Assembly (NCBI RefSeq): GCF_000148725.1
Contig: NZ_GL476310.1
Location: 94,119-158,118, forward strand
Direction of reading: 5' to 3'
Length of the DNA: 64,000 nt
From: Roseibium sp. TrichSKD4
Lineage (GTDB): Bacteria > Pseudomonadota > Alphaproteobacteria > Rhizobiales > Stappiaceae
Shown here piece by piece: positions 38,353 to 48,601 of this stretch. Position numbers and translations under genes: made by a program. The number at the start of each line of letters is the position of its first letter. The stretch's first letter is position 1. The notes beneath the pieces were generated by a model that was given only the letters and a program-made list of their open reading frames with translations, did no database searches and was not told the origin of the DNA.

Positions 38353-39087
38353 ATGGGACAGGGGCAGTTTCGGCCTTCGCATGCGATGATTTTGGCCGCC
38401 GGGCTGGGAAAGCGGATGCGCCCTTTAACTGCGACAACACCCAAACCGCTTATTGAGGTCAATGGCAAGGCGCTGATTGATCATGGCATGGACCGATTGG
38501 CCGAGATTGGCGTCAAGGTCTGTGCTGTTAATGTGCATTATCTGGCCGATCTTGTTGAGGTGCATGTTAAACGCCGCAAAGACATGGAAATCCGGATTTC
38601 CGATGAGCGCGATGGTTTGTTGGACACCGGCGGCGGCATCAAGAAGGCCCTGCCGGACTTGGGCGACCAGCCGTTTTTCCAACTGAACTCAGACACCGCC
38701 TACTGGATCGAAGGGGTCAAACCCAATCTCCAGCACATGATAGAGGCTTGGGATGACGACCGGATGGATGCGCTGTTGCTGCTTGCCGAGACGGTCAATG
38801 CCGTTGGCTTTTCCGGGCGTGGCGATTTCGATATGGCGAGGAACGGCCAATTGATCCGTCGCAAAGAGCGCAGCATCACCCCCTTTGCTTATGCAGGCGC
38901 CGCAATTTTGCACCCACGCCTGTTTGAAGGCAGTCCGGATGGAGCCTTTTCAATGAACCTTCTCTTTGACAAGGCGATTGAGGCCGGGCGCCTTTACGGA
39001 GTTCAGATGGAAGGTATCTGGCTGCATGTCGGAACGCCTGAAGCCATTGTTGAAGCAGAACATGCCGTGCGCGAAAGCGCGGCGTAA
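38353..39087 (+). CDS. murU: N-acetylmuramate-1-phosphate uridylyltransferase-like nucleotidyltransferase
   Basis: A 244-residue NTP transferase. The N-terminal signature MILAAGLGKRMRPLTATTPKPLIEVNGKALI is read in pieces: G-x-G-x-R-M-R-P-L-T and K-P-L. The catalytic Asp region is LNSDTAYWIEG, and LHVGTPEAIVEAEHAV closes the sequence. MurU makes UDP-MurNAc from MurNAc-1-phosphate in the fosfomycin-insensitive wall-recycling route with AmgK. The preceding gene carries an AmgK-like kinase, so both steps are adjacent. A generic sugar nucleotidyltransferase is the alternative. Confidence 0.87.
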   Translation: MGQGQFRPSHAMILAAGLGKRMRPLTATTPKPLIEVNGKALIDHGMDRLAEIGVKVCAVNVHYLADLVEVHVKRRKDMEIRISDERDGLLDTGGGIKKALPDLGDQPFFQLNSDTAYWIEGVKPNLQHMIEAWDDDRMDALLLLAETVNAVGFSGRGDFDMARNGQLIRRKERSITPFAYAGAAILHPRLFEGSPDGAFSMNLLFDKAIEAGRLYGVQMEGIWLHVGTPEAIVEAEHAVRESAA

Positions 39088-39090
39088 TTC

Positions 39091-42000
39091 ATGCAAGCAT
39101 CCGCACCCGCCTCTGTCTATTCGATTCCATCCTCTGTTCCGTTCCTGAAGACGCTGGCAACGGCGCTCGTTGACGGCACCTTAGTGCCAGGATTTCGACC
39201 GCTGGATGATCCGCTCTTGTTGCCAACGGCAACGCTCTATTTGCCGACAAGACGTGCAGCACGGCTGCTGCCGGAGATATTTCAGGACTTGTTCGGCGGC
39301 AAGCCGGTCCTCCTGCCCGTGATCCGGCCCGTTGGAGATACAGAAGAAGACCTGCAGCTCTTGAGTGCGGAGGCAGATGGCGAAGCTTTGCCGCCATCGA
39401 TGCCTGTGCTGGAACGTCACTTGGCGATGACGCGCTTGGTGATGGCGTGGAAAGGAGCACTTCGCCGAGAAGTGTTGAACCTCGGGCTCAACGAACCGCT
39501 GGGTGTTCCGGCTTCCGCTGCGGATGCGGCATGGCTGGCCGCAGACCTCTTGTCTTTGATGGACGAGATCGAAACGGAGGAAGCCGATTGGTCCGACATT
39601 GCCAAGCTGGTGCCGGATGACCATGCAAGATATTGGCAAATCACACTCGACTTTCTGAAAATCGTTCAAGAGGCTTGGCCAGCTCATCTCGCCGAGCGAG
39701 GCTTAATGGACCCAAAGGCGCGCCGTTCTGCGCTTATTCGCAAGGAAGCTGAACGGCTTTTGACAAACCCGCCCAAGGGACCGGTGATTGTGGCTGGTGT
39801 CACAGGGTCAGTGCCTGCAACCGCAGCTCTTTTGAAAGCCGTCTCTCGCCTCGACCGCAGTGCCATTGTCCTGCCGGGGCTCGATCTGACAATGGACACA
39901 TCATCCTGGGAGGCGCTGGAAGGCCCATCGCCAAAAGCTGGCACCATAATCAAACCGGGCGGCAAATCTATGCCCGGCCTGTCAGCGCACCCGCAATATT
40001 CCCTGAAAAAAATCTTGAGCGAATTGCAGGTCGACCGGTCAGCCGTTTCTTGTCTCGGCGAAAAACCAGAACCAGCCTTGCAGGCCAGAGAGCGCCTGTT
40101 GTCAGAGGCCATGCGTCCGGCGGAAACATCTGACGGCTGGATGGCTTACCTTGGTAGGGTAAGGGAAAAGGAAAGAGCTGCTGCTCTTGAGAATGTCAGC
40201 CTCATTGCTGCACGAAACGAAGCCGATGAAGCGTTGAGCATCGCCATTGCTCTTCGCGAAGCGTTGGAAGTGGGCGAGACGGCTGCGCTGATTTCTCCGG
40301 ATCGCTTCTTGACCCGGCGTGTGGCGAGCGAATTGGCGCGCTGGAAAATTCAGGTCGACGACAGCGCTGGACGTCCGCTTGACCAAACACCGCCTGCGAT
40401 TTTGGCGATATTGACGGCCAAACTGGCGCTTTATGGGTGTGATCCGCTGGACCTGTTGGCGCTTTTAAAACATCCGCTTTGCAGATTGGGCCTCCCGGCA
40501 AAGGATAACCGTTCAGCTGCACGCGCACTGGAGCGTGGTGTGCTTCGTGGCCCACGCGCAGCACCCGGAACGGCCGGATTAAAGGACGCAGTGGACGCCG
40601 CGCGGCTTGAAGCCGAGAAACGCATGGCGGAAGAGGGAACCAGCCGGGAACTACCACGCTGGAAGAAGATCCATGAGGCAGACTGGACGGTTTTAAGCGA
40701 TCTGGTCACCCAATTGGGTAACGCGCTGGCCCCCCTTGAGGCGATTGCTGATTTAACAGCTCCGATGCCGATACTAGACTTGGCCGAAGCACATGCACGG
40801 GCAGTTGCCGCCATCGCCGAAGATGAGACGGGCAGTCCCGATGAGCTATACGCTGAAGAGGCGGGCGATGTCTTTGCTGCGTTCATGGTCGAACTGCTTT
40901 CGGCCAAGGACACAGGTTTGGAATTGAAACCGGCAGATTGGCCAGCGGTGCTGACCGCCTTGATGTCAGGCCACGCCGTCCGTCGCAGGCTTCCCGGTGA
41001 TCCCCGAGTGCAGATCCTTGGGCCGTTGGAAGCCCGCCTGCAGCAATTTGATCGTGTGATCCTCGGCAGCCTGAATGAAGGAACGTGGCCCCAGAAGACG
41101 CGAAACGATCCGTGGTTGAACCGACCAATGAAGCGCGACCTCGGCTTGGAACCTCCTGAGCGCAGGATCGGGGCGTCTGCCCATGATTTTTGCATGGGGT
41201 TTGGGGCGAAAACGGTCATTCTAGCGCGTGCGGCTCGGGCGGACGGCGCTCCTACCGTGGCCTCGCGTTGGCTGCAACGCCTCACGACATTGGCCGGGCC
41301 GGATATTACAAAAGATATGTCAGGCCGTGGTGCTGTCTATTCCGACTTGGCCGAAGCGATTGATCGCGCCGATGGGCTTGTTACACCTGCTCCGCGCCCC
41401 AATCCGGCGCCACCCGTTGCCATTCGCCCAAAGCAATTGTCTGTTACGGAAATAGAACGTTTGATCCGTGACCCATATGCGATTTTTGCACGTCACGTTC
41501 TGGATCTGCAGCCCGTAGACCCGATTGGGGGCGAACCGAATGCGGCGGACAAGGGCAACATCATCCACGATGCCCTAGCCAAGTTCTTGAGTGATTGGGA
41601 CGGCCCATTTAACGAAACGGCGGTTGCCCATCTGGTCTCCATAGGTGAGAAACTGTTTGCCCCGCTCGACGCCTTCCCGTCTGTGCGGGCGCTTTGGTGG
41701 CCACGGTTCTTGCGCATTGCTGACGGATTTGTGGCTTTCGAAGCTCGGCGTGCGCCCAAGGTCGAGCACCGCTATCTGGAAGTTGGTGGCGGTGTGGACC
41801 TGAAATTGCCCAGTCTTGATTTCCTCCTGAAAGGTCGAGCGGACCGGATCGACGTCATGGAAAACGGGTCCATCGCCATTCTGGATTACAAGACCGGTCA
41901 GGTGCCAAGTCTCAAACAAGTGGAAGCGCTGCTCGCACCGCAATTGCCGCTGGAAGCGGCGATGATCACGCGGGCCGGGTTCAATGATATCCCGGCAGAT

Positions 42001-42267
42001 AGAAGTTTTTCCGAGTTTCTTTATCTGCAACTAAAGGGCGGTACAGACCCTGTCATCGAAGCGCCGCGCAATCCGAAAGACTGCGACTTGAAAGAGTTGG
42101 GTGAAGATGCTTTTGCGCGCCTGGAAACCCTTGTCGTTCACTATTCCAAACCGGAAACGGGGTATCTCTCGCGGGCGCGGGTGATGAAGGAACGCGATAT
42201 TGCCGGGCCTTTTGATCATCTGGCACGGGTGGCTGAATGGTCGTCCGCCGGAGAGGACGAGGCATGA
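39091..42267 (+). CDS. addB: Double-strand break repair protein AddB (alphaproteobacterial type)
   Basis: A 1058-residue subunit of the AddAB helicase-nuclease that resects DNA ends for RecA. The N-terminal half is helicase-like (LYLPTRRAARLLPEIF, LLPVIRPVGD) with degenerate motifs; the C-terminus holds a RecB-type nuclease with GSIAILDYKTGQVPS (Asp-x-x-Lys). An iron-sulfur cysteine set as in Bacillus AddB is not evident. The start is 3 bp after murU, and the last four bases overlap addA (ATGA), so the pair is coupled. Confidence 0.93.
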   Translation: MQASAPASVYSIPSSVPFLKTLATALVDGTLVPGFRPLDDPLLLPTATLYLPTRRAARLLPEIFQDLFGGKPVLLPVIRPVGDTEEDLQLLSAEADGEALPPSMPVLERHLAMTRLVMAWKGALRREVLNLGLNEPLGVPASAADAAWLAADLLSLMDEIETEEADWSDIAKLVPDDHARYWQITLDFLKIVQEAWPAHLAERGLMDPKARRSALIRKEAERLLTNPPKGPVIVAGVTGSVPATAALLKAVSRLDRSAIVLPGLDLTMDTSSWEALEGPSPKAGTIIKPGGKSMPGLSAHPQYSLKKILSELQVDRSAVSCLGEKPEPALQARERLLSEAMRPAETSDGWMAYLGRVREKERAAALENVSLIAARNEADEALSIAIALREALEVGETAALISPDRFLTRRVASELARWKIQVDDSAGRPLDQTPPAILAILTAKLALYGCDPLDLLALLKHPLCRLGLPAKDNRSAARALERGVLRGPRAAPGTAGLKDAVDAARLEAEKRMAEEGTSRELPRWKKIHEADWTVLSDLVTQLGNALAPLEAIADLTAPMPILDLAEAHARAVAAIAEDETGSPDELYAEEAGDVFAAFMVELLSAKDTGLELKPADWPAVLTALMSGHAVRRRLPGDPRVQILGPLEARLQQFDRVILGSLNEGTWPQKTRNDPWLNRPMKRDLGLEPPERRIGASAHDFCMGFGAKTVILARAARADGAPTVASRWLQRLTTLAGPDITKDMSGRGAVYSDLAEAIDRADGLVTPAPRPNPAPPVAIRPKQLSVTEIERLIRDPYAIFARHVLDLQPVDPIGGEPNAADKGNIIHDALAKFLSDWDGPFNETAVAHLVSIGEKLFAPLDAFPSVRALWWPRFLRIADGFVAFEARRAPKVEHRYLEVGGGVDLKLPSLDFLLKGRADRIDVMENGSIAILDYKTGQVPSLKQVEALLAPQLPLEAAMITRAGFNDIPADRSFSEFLYLQLKGGTDPVIEAPRNPKDCDLKELGEDAFARLETLVVHYSKPETGYLSRARVMKERDIAGPFDHLARVAEWSSAGEDEA

Positions 42268-45200
42268 GCGGTTTTCAGATCCCTGAACTGACAAGGGAAC
42301 GTCAGGACCGGGCATCCCAACCTCGGGCATCGGCTTGGGTGAGCGCGAATGCCGGGTCTGGAAAGACCTTTGTTCTCTCTCGCCGCGTGGTCCGTTTGCT
42401 TTTGGACGGAACCGATCCCTCGCGAATTCTAGCACTGACCTTTACCAAGGCTGCTGCCGCTGAAATGGCGACCCGGGTTTTCAAGATCCTTGGGGAGTGG
42501 GTCACCAAAGACGACAAAGACCTTGCTGATGAGCTGGAGGAAATTGAGGGCCGAACACCGGATGCAAAGCGGGTGGCATTTGCCCGGCGCTTGTTTGCAG
42601 AAGCGCTGGAAACACCGGGGGGTTTGAAGATCCAGACCATCCACGGTTTTTGCGAGGCTTTGCTGCATCAGTTCCCACTGGAAGCAAATGTCGCCGGTCA
42701 TTTTCAGGTTCTGGATGATCGGATCGGTGCAGAATTGATGGCCGAAGCGCGGGGGGGCGTTCTGCATTTGGCAGAAACCAACCCGAACAGCGAACTCGGC
42801 AATGCTCTCAATACCGTTATCGGCCTCATGGCGGATGGCACGGCAGAAAAAGCGCTGGATGAACTCATTCAGAACCGGGATGACCTGCGCCGCTGGGTGG
42901 AAGATAAGGGTGGTCTGACGAATGCCATCTCTGAGTTGGCGGCTGAACTTGGTATATCGGAAACCTCTGACCTTGCCGCGCTGGAAGCACGGTTTTTGTC
43001 TGAATGTCCGTTCGATCCAAATACCTGTCTGAGCTACGCGGAAGCCTTTCGTGCCGGGTCCGGGAACGACCTTAAAATGGCAGATGCGCTGGCAGGCGCG
43101 GCTGTGATCACCGATCCGGAAAAGTTCAAGAAACACTGGCTGCCTCTGTTCCTCACCCAGAAAATGGAGCCGAGAAAAAAGCTGGCGAACAAGGGCGTTG
43201 CCGAAGCCTATCCGGCTGTTATCGACGCTCTGGTGGCGGAGCAACAAAGGCTCCTCGACCTTCTTGAGGAACGGAATCTCATTGTCACCTTTGTGGGGAC
43301 GCGGGCTTTGCTGGAATTGGCTCACGCGGTTATTGAGCGCTACGAGAACGCCAAAATGGCCAAGGGCTATCTCGATTTTGAGGATCTGGTGGTCAAAACC
43401 GCACGGCTGTTAGCGCGCTCCGATGCAGCGCTCTGGGTTCAGTACAAACTTGATCAGGGTCTTGATCATATCTTGGTGGATGAGGCGCAGGACACCAGTC
43501 CCCGTCAGTGGCAGGTGGTCAGTTCGCTGGCTGCAGAGTTCTTTTCCGGCGAAAGTGCGAGCGACCGGGTTCGCACGCTGTTCGCTGTGGGGGACGAAAA
43601 ACAGTCGATCTATTCATTCCAAGGGGCAGTTCCGGCTTACTTTGACGCCATGCGGCGGCAATTCTCAAAACATGCGGAAGCCGCTCAACACACGTTCCAC
43701 TCCGTCGATCTGCAACTCTCCTTCCGCTCCACGCCTGATGTGCTGGGAGCGGTGGACAAGGTGTTCAAGGAAAGCGACGCTTATCAAGGGCTATCACAGG
43801 AACTGAAAGCACCGGTTCACGAAGCGATCCGCCGAGATCCAGGACTGGTAGAGATCTGGCCTCTGGAGCAGGAAGCGGATGTTGTAGAACCTGAAGACTG
43901 GCGAGAGCCGATCGACCATGTTGGTATCAGTTCACCACCAGCTCGGGTCGCGCAGCGCATCAGCACGGCGATCCGAGACTGGATGGAAAAGGGGGAAGTC
44001 GCGCCCGGTGACATCATGGTGCTTGTGCGCAAGCGTGGCGCGTTTGTTGAGATTCTAAACCGGGAACTGAAACAACGCGGTATTCCCGTGGCAGGGAGCG
44101 ACCGGTTGGTGCTCACAGACCACATCGCGGTTCAGGATCTGGCGGCGTTGGGGCGGTTTCTTCTGCTATCAGAAGATGACTTGTCGCTGGCAGCAGTTCT
44201 CAAAAGCCCACTCTTTCAGTTGACCGATGAGGACCTGCTGGAAATCGCGCGTGATCCGGATGGACGGCGCAGAGCCGGGACTTTGTGGCAGGGGCTGGTA
44301 TCCCGTGGCATGGACATGCCGAAGTGGGAGAAAGTGCGCTCTCGTCTCGACATCTGGCGGGCGCGTGCCGACTTCATGCCGCCCTTTGAATTCTATTCGC
44401 GCCTCTTGTCCGCGGATGGTGGACGACGGCAGTTCCGCAAACGTCTCGGCGTCGAAGTGGACGATGTTCTGGACGAATTCCTGAACCTTACGCTGGCCTA
44501 TGAACAAACCGGCACTCCTGGCCTTGAGGGGTTTTTGGCCTGGATGGCGGCGGCTCCAACTGAAATCAAACGGGAGCTGACCAGCACGAAAGGGCTCGTT
44601 AGGGTCATGACCGTGCATGGCTCAAAGGGCCTTGAGGCAAAGGTTGTGATCCTTGTTGATCCGGGTTCAAAGCCAGTGAACGCGACCCATGACCCTGCCT
44701 TTTTGCCGCGTGAAAGCGGTGTCGCTGGTGCCCCGCCTGCACTTGTCTGGTTGCCGACCAAGGCTGATCGCACCCAATGGCACAATTCCGCTATTGAGGC
44801 GCGTCACGAGACACAAGCCGAAGAGTATCGACGCCTTCTCTATGTGGCTTTGACGCGCGCCGAAGACCGATTGGTGGTCTGCGGTTGGGAACCCAAAAGT
44901 GGGGCGCCGGAAAACGGTTGGTACAATCTCGTCTCTCGAGCTTTGACAGCTGATGCACGGGAAATCAAGAACACCGTTGGCGAGACAACAGCGTGGCAAT
45001 GGCAACGAGCTGCAAATGACCCTGAAGTAATGGATCTGCAGGAAACCCATCACTCTGACGCCCAGACAGAGACAGCGCCGATGCTGGACTTACCTCCACC
45101 CCCGCCACAGTGGCTGGCCAAACCGGTCAAGCCTCTCCCGCGCAAACGTCGATTGCAGCCTTCTAAAGTTTTTGAGGTGATGGAGGAGAAGGAACGAATC

Positions 45201-45788
45201 GATCCTGTCCCTACCAGCGCACGGCTCAAGAGCCGACTGGCAGACCCGTCGTGGCCGCTGGAGCGAGGGCGCATTGTGCACAGGCTTCTTGAGGTCTTGC
45301 CGGAGATGCCGGCTGAAGACCGAGACGGGGCCATTGACCGGTTTCTCGATGCATCGCTGCCTGATGCATTCAAAGCCCGAAAGTCGGAACTATCTGACGA
45401 AATACAGAAGATCCTTCTGTCCGAAGAATTCGCGTCGCTTTTTGCAGAGACGGCACGGGCAGAGGTGCCCGTTGCCGGAACGATCCTGACTACCGGCGGA
45501 GCGGAAATTGCCGTGTCGGGACAAATTGATCGGTTGGTTGAATGTCCAGATCACGTTCTGATCGTCGATTATAAAACCAACGTGAGCGTGCCACGGCATC
45601 CTGAGGAAGTTTCAGCAGAATACCGGGCCCAGCTTTCGGTTTATCGCGAGCTCCTGAAGGGCGTGTTTTCGGGCAAGGCCATAATGGCTGCGCTGCTTTG
45701 GACGTCACAACCTGCACTGATGTTGATGCCGGATGACCTGCTGGAGGAAACTTTCAAGGGACTAAAGCCTGACGGGACTGCTTCTTGA
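42264..45788 (+). CDS. addA: Double-strand break repair helicase-nuclease AddA
   Basis: A 1174-residue UvrD/Rep-type helicase with a C-terminal nuclease. Walker A is [15 protein letters not shown] (~residues 33-41), motif [16 protein letters not shown], motif [17 protein letters not shown], motif [17 protein letters not shown]. The nuclease core reads [14 protein letters not shown] near residue 1105. Order addB-addA-trxA is typical of Rhizobiales. The start overlaps the addB stop; an upstream in-frame ATG at 42237 would overlap more and lacks support. Confidence 0.96.
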   Translation: MSGFQIPELTRERQDRASQPRASAWVSANAGSGKTFVLSRRVVRLLLDGTDPSRILALTFTKAAAAEMATRVFKILGEWVTKDDKDLADELEEIEGRTPDAKRVAFARRLFAEALETPGGLKIQTIHGFCEALLHQFPLEANVAGHFQVLDDRIGAELMAEARGGVLHLAETNPNSELGNALNTVIGLMADGTAEKALDELIQNRDDLRRWVEDKGGLTNAISELAAELGISETSDLAALEARFLSECPFDPNTCLSYAEAFRAGSGNDLKMADALAGAAVITDPEKFKKHWLPLFLTQKMEPRKKLANKGVAEAYPAVIDALVAEQQRLLDLLEERNLIVTFVGTRALLELAHAVIERYENAKMAKGYLDFEDLVVKTARLLARSDAALWVQYKLDQGLDHILVDEAQDTSPRQWQVVSSLAAEFFSGESASDRVRTLFAVGDEKQSIYSFQGAVPAYFDAMRRQFSKHAEAAQHTFHSVDLQLSFRSTPDVLGAVDKVFKESDAYQGLSQELKAPVHEAIRRDPGLVEIWPLEQEADVVEPEDWREPIDHVGISSPPARVAQRISTAIRDWMEKGEVAPGDIMVLVRKRGAFVEILNRELKQRGIPVAGSDRLVLTDHIAVQDLAALGRFLLLSEDDLSLAAVLKSPLFQLTDEDLLEIARDPDGRRRAGTLWQGLVSRGMDMPKWEKVRSRLDIWRARADFMPPFEFYSRLLSADGGRRQFRKRLGVEVDDVLDEFLNLTLAYEQTGTPGLEGFLAWMAAAPTEIKRELTSTKGLVRVMTVHGSKGLEAKVVILVDPGSKPVNATHDPAFLPRESGVAGAPPALVWLPTKADRTQWHNSAIEARHETQAEEYRRLLYVALTRAEDRLVVCGWEPKSGAPENGWYNLVSRALTADAREIKNTVGETTAWQWQRAANDPEVMDLQETHHSDAQTETAPMLDLPPPPPQWLAKPVKPLPRKRRLQPSKVFEVMEEKERIDPVPTSARLKSRLADPSWPLERGRIVHRLLEVLPEMPAEDRDGAIDRFLDASLPDAFKARKSELSDEIQKILLSEEFASLFAETARAEVPVAGTILTTGGAEIAVSGQIDRLVECPDHVLIVDYKTNVSVPRHPEEVSAEYRAQLSVYRELLKGVFSGKAIMAALLWTSQPALMLMPDDLLEETFKGLKPDGTAS

Positions 45789-45874
45789 CGAAGGCCGCTC
45801 GGCTCCCTACGTTCCCACCGACTGAGGTGCCGATTGAGGTTGGCCTCAAAACACATCGCAAAAGAGATCGAACC

Positions 45875-46195
45875 ATGGCAACAAACACGATTACAGATGC
45901 GTCTTTTGAAGAGGACGTCCTGAAGTCATCCGAACCGGTAGTGGTGGACTTTTGGGCCGAGTGGTGTGGCCCGTGCAAAATGATCGCACCGGCATTGGAA
46001 GAGATCTCCGAAGAGCTGGCCGGTCAGGTTAAGATCGCCAAGTTGAACATCGACGAGAACCAGGACGCCGCCATGAAATACGGCGTGCGGTCCATTCCGA
46101 TGCTGATCATGTTCAAGGATGGTGAGCCAATGGCTCAACAGGTCGGTGCAGCTCCGAAGAACAAGCTGGCTGACTGGATCAAAAGCTCCATTTGA
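45875..46195 (+). CDS. trxA: Thioredoxin
   Basis: A 106-residue thioredoxin with the redox motif WCGPC (Cys31 and Cys34), the conserved cis-proline in [11 protein letters not shown] and C-terminal G-A-x-x-K. It reduces cytoplasmic disulfides. The open frame extends upstream 30 codons, but homologues begin at [11 protein letters not shown]. It lies 86 bp after addA and is followed by a hairpin. Confidence 0.97.
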   Translation: MATNTITDASFEEDVLKSSEPVVVDFWAEWCGPCKMIAPALEEISEELAGQVKIAKLNIDENQDAAMKYGVRSIPMLIMFKDGEPMAQQVGAAPKNKLADWIKSSI

Positions 46196-46232
46196 GCCTA
46201 AAAGCCTGAAAAATGAATTGCTGAACGGCTCT

Positions 46233-46261
46233 GAGCGGATATGCGGTTGGCGTATCCGCTC
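46233..46261 (+). repeat. Stem-loop between trxA and grpE
   Basis: GAGCGGATA (46233-46241) pairs perfectly with TATCCGCTC (46253-46261) around an 11-base loop. The following TGTTGCG is not a good T-run, so it is at best an imperfect terminator for trxA. Confidence 0.6.
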
Positions 46262-46318
46262 TGTTGCGTGTAAAGAGGCCGCGCAGCATAAATTTCAAGA
46301 GATTTGAACGGACACTCC

Positions 46319-46948
46319 ATGAGCGACGACAACATCAAAACGGAAGAGCAAATGGAAGCCAACGAGGCAGCACATGCGCCAAACGAGGCCGAAGCAGAAG
46401 CGGGTGGCAATCCGGTAGAGGCCCTGATGGCTGAAAACGCAGAACTGAAAGACAAGGTTCTGCGCACAATGGCGGAAATGGAAAACCTTCGTCGCCGCAC
46501 CGAAAAGCAGGTCAGCGACGCCAAGCAATATGCTGTTTCCACCTTTGCCCGCGACATGCTGACAGTGGGCGACAATCTGCGCCGTGCGCTGGATTCCCTG
46601 CCGGAAGAAGAACGCGCTGGTGCAGCTGCAGGGCTCGTTGGCTTGATTGAAGGCGTTGAAATGACAGAACGCGAGCTGTTGAACCAGCTCTGCAAGAACG
46701 GCGTGAAAAAGCTGGAACCTGAGGGCCAGAAGTTTGATCCGAACTTCCATCAGGCCATGTTTGAAGTTCCAAATCCGGACGTGCCGAACAACACTGTCGT
46801 TCAGGTGGTGCAGGCTGGCTATGTCATTGGTGAACGCGTCTTGCGTCCGGCCATGGTCGGCGTTGCCAAGGGTGGTCCGAAAGATGTGCCTGCAGCTGAC
46901 AAGGCCGATGGCGCAGCGCCCGGTCAAACTGTCGATAAAAGCGCTTGA
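46319..46948 (+). CDS. grpE: Nucleotide exchange factor GrpE
   Basis: A 209-residue co-chaperone that releases ADP from DnaK. After an acidic, disordered start (~1-40), a long coiled coil runs through [30 protein letters not shown], then the beta-wing domain with [43 protein letters not shown] in segments, the GrpE signature. The start is the ATG at 46319 (MSDDN); an in-frame TTG 15 bases upstream is less likely. It stands apart from dnaK and hrcA here. Confidence 0.95.
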   Translation: MSDDNIKTEEQMEANEAAHAPNEAEAEAGGNPVEALMAENAELKDKVLRTMAEMENLRRRTEKQVSDAKQYAVSTFARDMLTVGDNLRRALDSLPEEERAGAAAGLVGLIEGVEMTERELLNQLCKNGVKKLEPEGQKFDPNFHQAMFEVPNPDVPNNTVVQVVQAGYVIGERVLRPAMVGVAKGGPKDVPAADKADGAAPGQTVDKSA

Positions 46949-47024
46949 TTAGCTGCAAATGCGCTGATTGGACAGTTGCACAGATCAGTGCGGACTAGGG
47001 TCCCGACCCAAACATGGAACCGCG

Positions 47025-47636
47025 ATGCTATTTCAGTTTCTGGACTATCTGGGTGTCGCGGTTTTTGCAGTTTCGGGGGCAATCCTTGCCTCCCGCAAAG
47101 GCCTCGACTTCATTGCCTTTCTGTTTTTCGCAAGCTTGACCGGTATCGGCGGAGGAACCCTTCGCGACCTGTTGTTGGGTGTTCCTGTCTTCTGGACAAA
47201 ATCCGATGGCTATCTGCTGGTGTGTCTCGGGGTGAGCGTTGTGATGTGGTTTGGGGCCGCTCAAGTTGAGCGTTTCGGAAAGCCGCTGCGATGGGCCGAT
47301 GCTGTTGGTCTGGCCGCTTATTCTGTGATAGGAGCGGCTAAAGCGCTTGCTGTTGGTGACACAGTGTTGGTTGCCATTTTGATGGGTGTCTCCACGGCAA
47401 CATTCGGTGGCATTCTGCGGGATACCATTGCAGGGGAACCGTCTGCCATTGCAAAGCCAGAGATCTATGTGGGCGCTGCGTTTTTTGGTGCAGGGCTTTT
47501 TGTCGGGCTGGAGTACCTTGGCATTGGAATTTGGCCCGCAGCATTAATCGGGTTCGCCGGTGCACTGATCCTGAGAGGTGGGGCTATTGAGCGGAGCTGG
47601 ACGCTGCCCTGCTATGGTGCAGGCAGCGCCAGATAA
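47025..47636 (+). CDS. TRIC-type trimeric cation channel family protein (UPF0126)
   Basis: A 203-residue inner-membrane protein with about seven hydrophobic segments in two UPF0126 repeats. The repeat marks are LDYLGVAVFAVSGAILASRKGLD...ASLTGIGGGTLRDLLLG and ADAVGLAAYSVIGAAKAL...STATFGGILRDTIAGEPS: the Gly-Gly-x-x-Arg-Asp motif occurs in both. Bacterial TRIC homologues form trimeric K+-conducting channels; ion and role here are not known. The start is MLFQFLDYLG; an upstream in-frame GTG region has no family match. Confidence 0.9.
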   Translation: MLFQFLDYLGVAVFAVSGAILASRKGLDFIAFLFFASLTGIGGGTLRDLLLGVPVFWTKSDGYLLVCLGVSVVMWFGAAQVERFGKPLRWADAVGLAAYSVIGAAKALAVGDTVLVAILMGVSTATFGGILRDTIAGEPSAIAKPEIYVGAAFFGAGLFVGLEYLGIGIWPAALIGFAGALILRGGAIERSWTLPCYGAGSAR

Positions 47637-47642
47637 CGTGAC

Positions 47643-47729
47643 TTACGCCAAACCGCACGCCGCTGCATAAACAGCAATTGAAAGTGCAACGGTCGGCAAG
47701 CTTGCCCAATAGGCAAGTGTGGTCATCAT
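47643..47729 (-). CDS. Possible 28-residue hydrophobic small protein
   Basis: A short open frame (MMTTLAYWASLPTVALSI, then AVYAAACGLA) that could form one membrane helix. GGAG lies 8 bases before the first ATG. It sits downstream of lapA on the same strand, beyond a terminator, and ends 9 bases from the convergent TRIC gene. The hydrophobic composition and Shine-Dalgarno make it a candidate; there is no homologue I can name, so it may be chance. Confidence 0.35.
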   Translation of the reverse strand: MMTTLAYWASLPTVALSIAVYAAACGLA

Positions 47730-47818
47730 GGGAGTGCTCCATCAAGTTCTGACAACTCCCCCCTCAACCTGCTAGATAAGATGCCCAAAGCCGTTTTAAA
47801 GAGGCGATCACATAAAAG

Positions 47819-47859
47819 AGAACCGGCTGCCATTCTTCGCAAGTAGGCAGCCGGTTTTT
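47819..47859. terminator. Bidirectional terminator
   Basis: AACCGGCTGCC (47821-47831) pairs perfectly with GGCAGCCGGTT (47846-47856) across 14 bases, followed by TTT on the plus strand and CTCTTTTA on the minus strand. It sits 30 bases past the lapA stop and probably ends lapA transcription. Confidence 0.85.
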
Positions 47860-47888
47860 AAAACTCGGATTACGTCAGCTAGGAGACT

Positions 47889-48227
47889 TTACGCGGGCAG
47901 CCGTGGTTGGTTTGGGTCGCCACCTTCGGTGAGTTCGCGCAGTTGATCGGCTTCCTTGTGCCACTTGTCAGCCTCACGGCGTTTCATGCGCGCTTCCTTG
48001 CGCCACTTGCCCTGCTTTGCCCATGCGCCAATGCCGCCAAGAACTATGCCAACTCCAAGGCAGGCGAAAATCACCCAGAACAAGGGCACGTCCGGGATTG
48101 TCAGCCTTGGATCCGTTGGATCAAACGGGTTGAGCGCAATGGATACCGTATGGCGATTGGCCACGGACAGCGGCACCAGAATGATTGCTACAGCAAACAA
48201 TATGATGTTTTTGACCATACGGGTCAC
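47889..48227 (-). CDS. lapA: LapA-domain (DUF1049) membrane protein
   Basis: A 112-residue inner-membrane protein with two TM helices (MVKNIILFAVAIILVPLSVAN and VPLFWVIFACLGVGIVLGGIGAWA) and a basic, charged C-terminal tail (KWRKEARMKRREADKWHKEADQLREL). E. coli LapA works with LapB in LPS assembly; no lapB is adjacent here. The start is GTG at 48227, with AGGAG 6 bases upstream; an internal ATG three codons later is less well spaced. It lies downstream of ihfB. Confidence 0.85.
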   Translation of the reverse strand: MTRMVKNIILFAVAIILVPLSVANRHTVSIALNPFDPTDPRLTIPDVPLFWVIFACLGVGIVLGGIGAWAKQGKWRKEARMKRREADKWHKEADQLRELTEGGDPNQPRLPA

Positions 48228-48301
48228 GGGTGTCTCCTGGGTTCTATCTGTGTGTCGGACAGGCTAACGTAGATATACGTCATCTTTCCGGCACAACAAA
48301 A

Positions 48302-48601
48302 TCAGTCGTCGCCGTGATCCACGCCATCGTTCAACCGAAGGCGCATTTCCTTGCCGGTTTTAAAGAACGGGACATGCTTTTCTTCGACTTCAACTTTTTG
48401 GCCGGTTCGTGGGTTCCGACCAATGCGTGCGGGACGATTTTTGACCGAAAATGCACCAAAGCCACGCAGTTCAACCCTGTCACCCCGCATAAGGGCCTCG
48501 GTAATCTCGTCAAGGATTGCGTTTACGATATTTTCGACATCTCGTTGATAAAGATGCGGGTTTTGTTCTGCGATATGCTGCACAAGCTCTGATTTTATCA
48601 T
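48302..48601 (-). CDS. ihfB: Integration host factor beta subunit
   Basis: A 99-residue DNA-bending HU/IHF-family protein. The signature is [24 protein letters not shown], containing the Pro-tipped beta arm that inserts in the minor groove, and [17 protein letters not shown] at the N-terminus is typical of IHF-beta rather than HU. The ATG overlaps the sppA stop by four bases, so the two are translated together, a common alphaproteobacterial order (sppA-ihfB-lapA). Confidence 0.95.
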   Translation of the reverse strand: MIKSELVQHIAEQNPHLYQRDVENIVNAILDEITEALMRGDRVELRGFGAFSVKNRPARIGRNPRTGQKVEVEEKHVPFFKTGKEMRLRLNDGVDHGDD

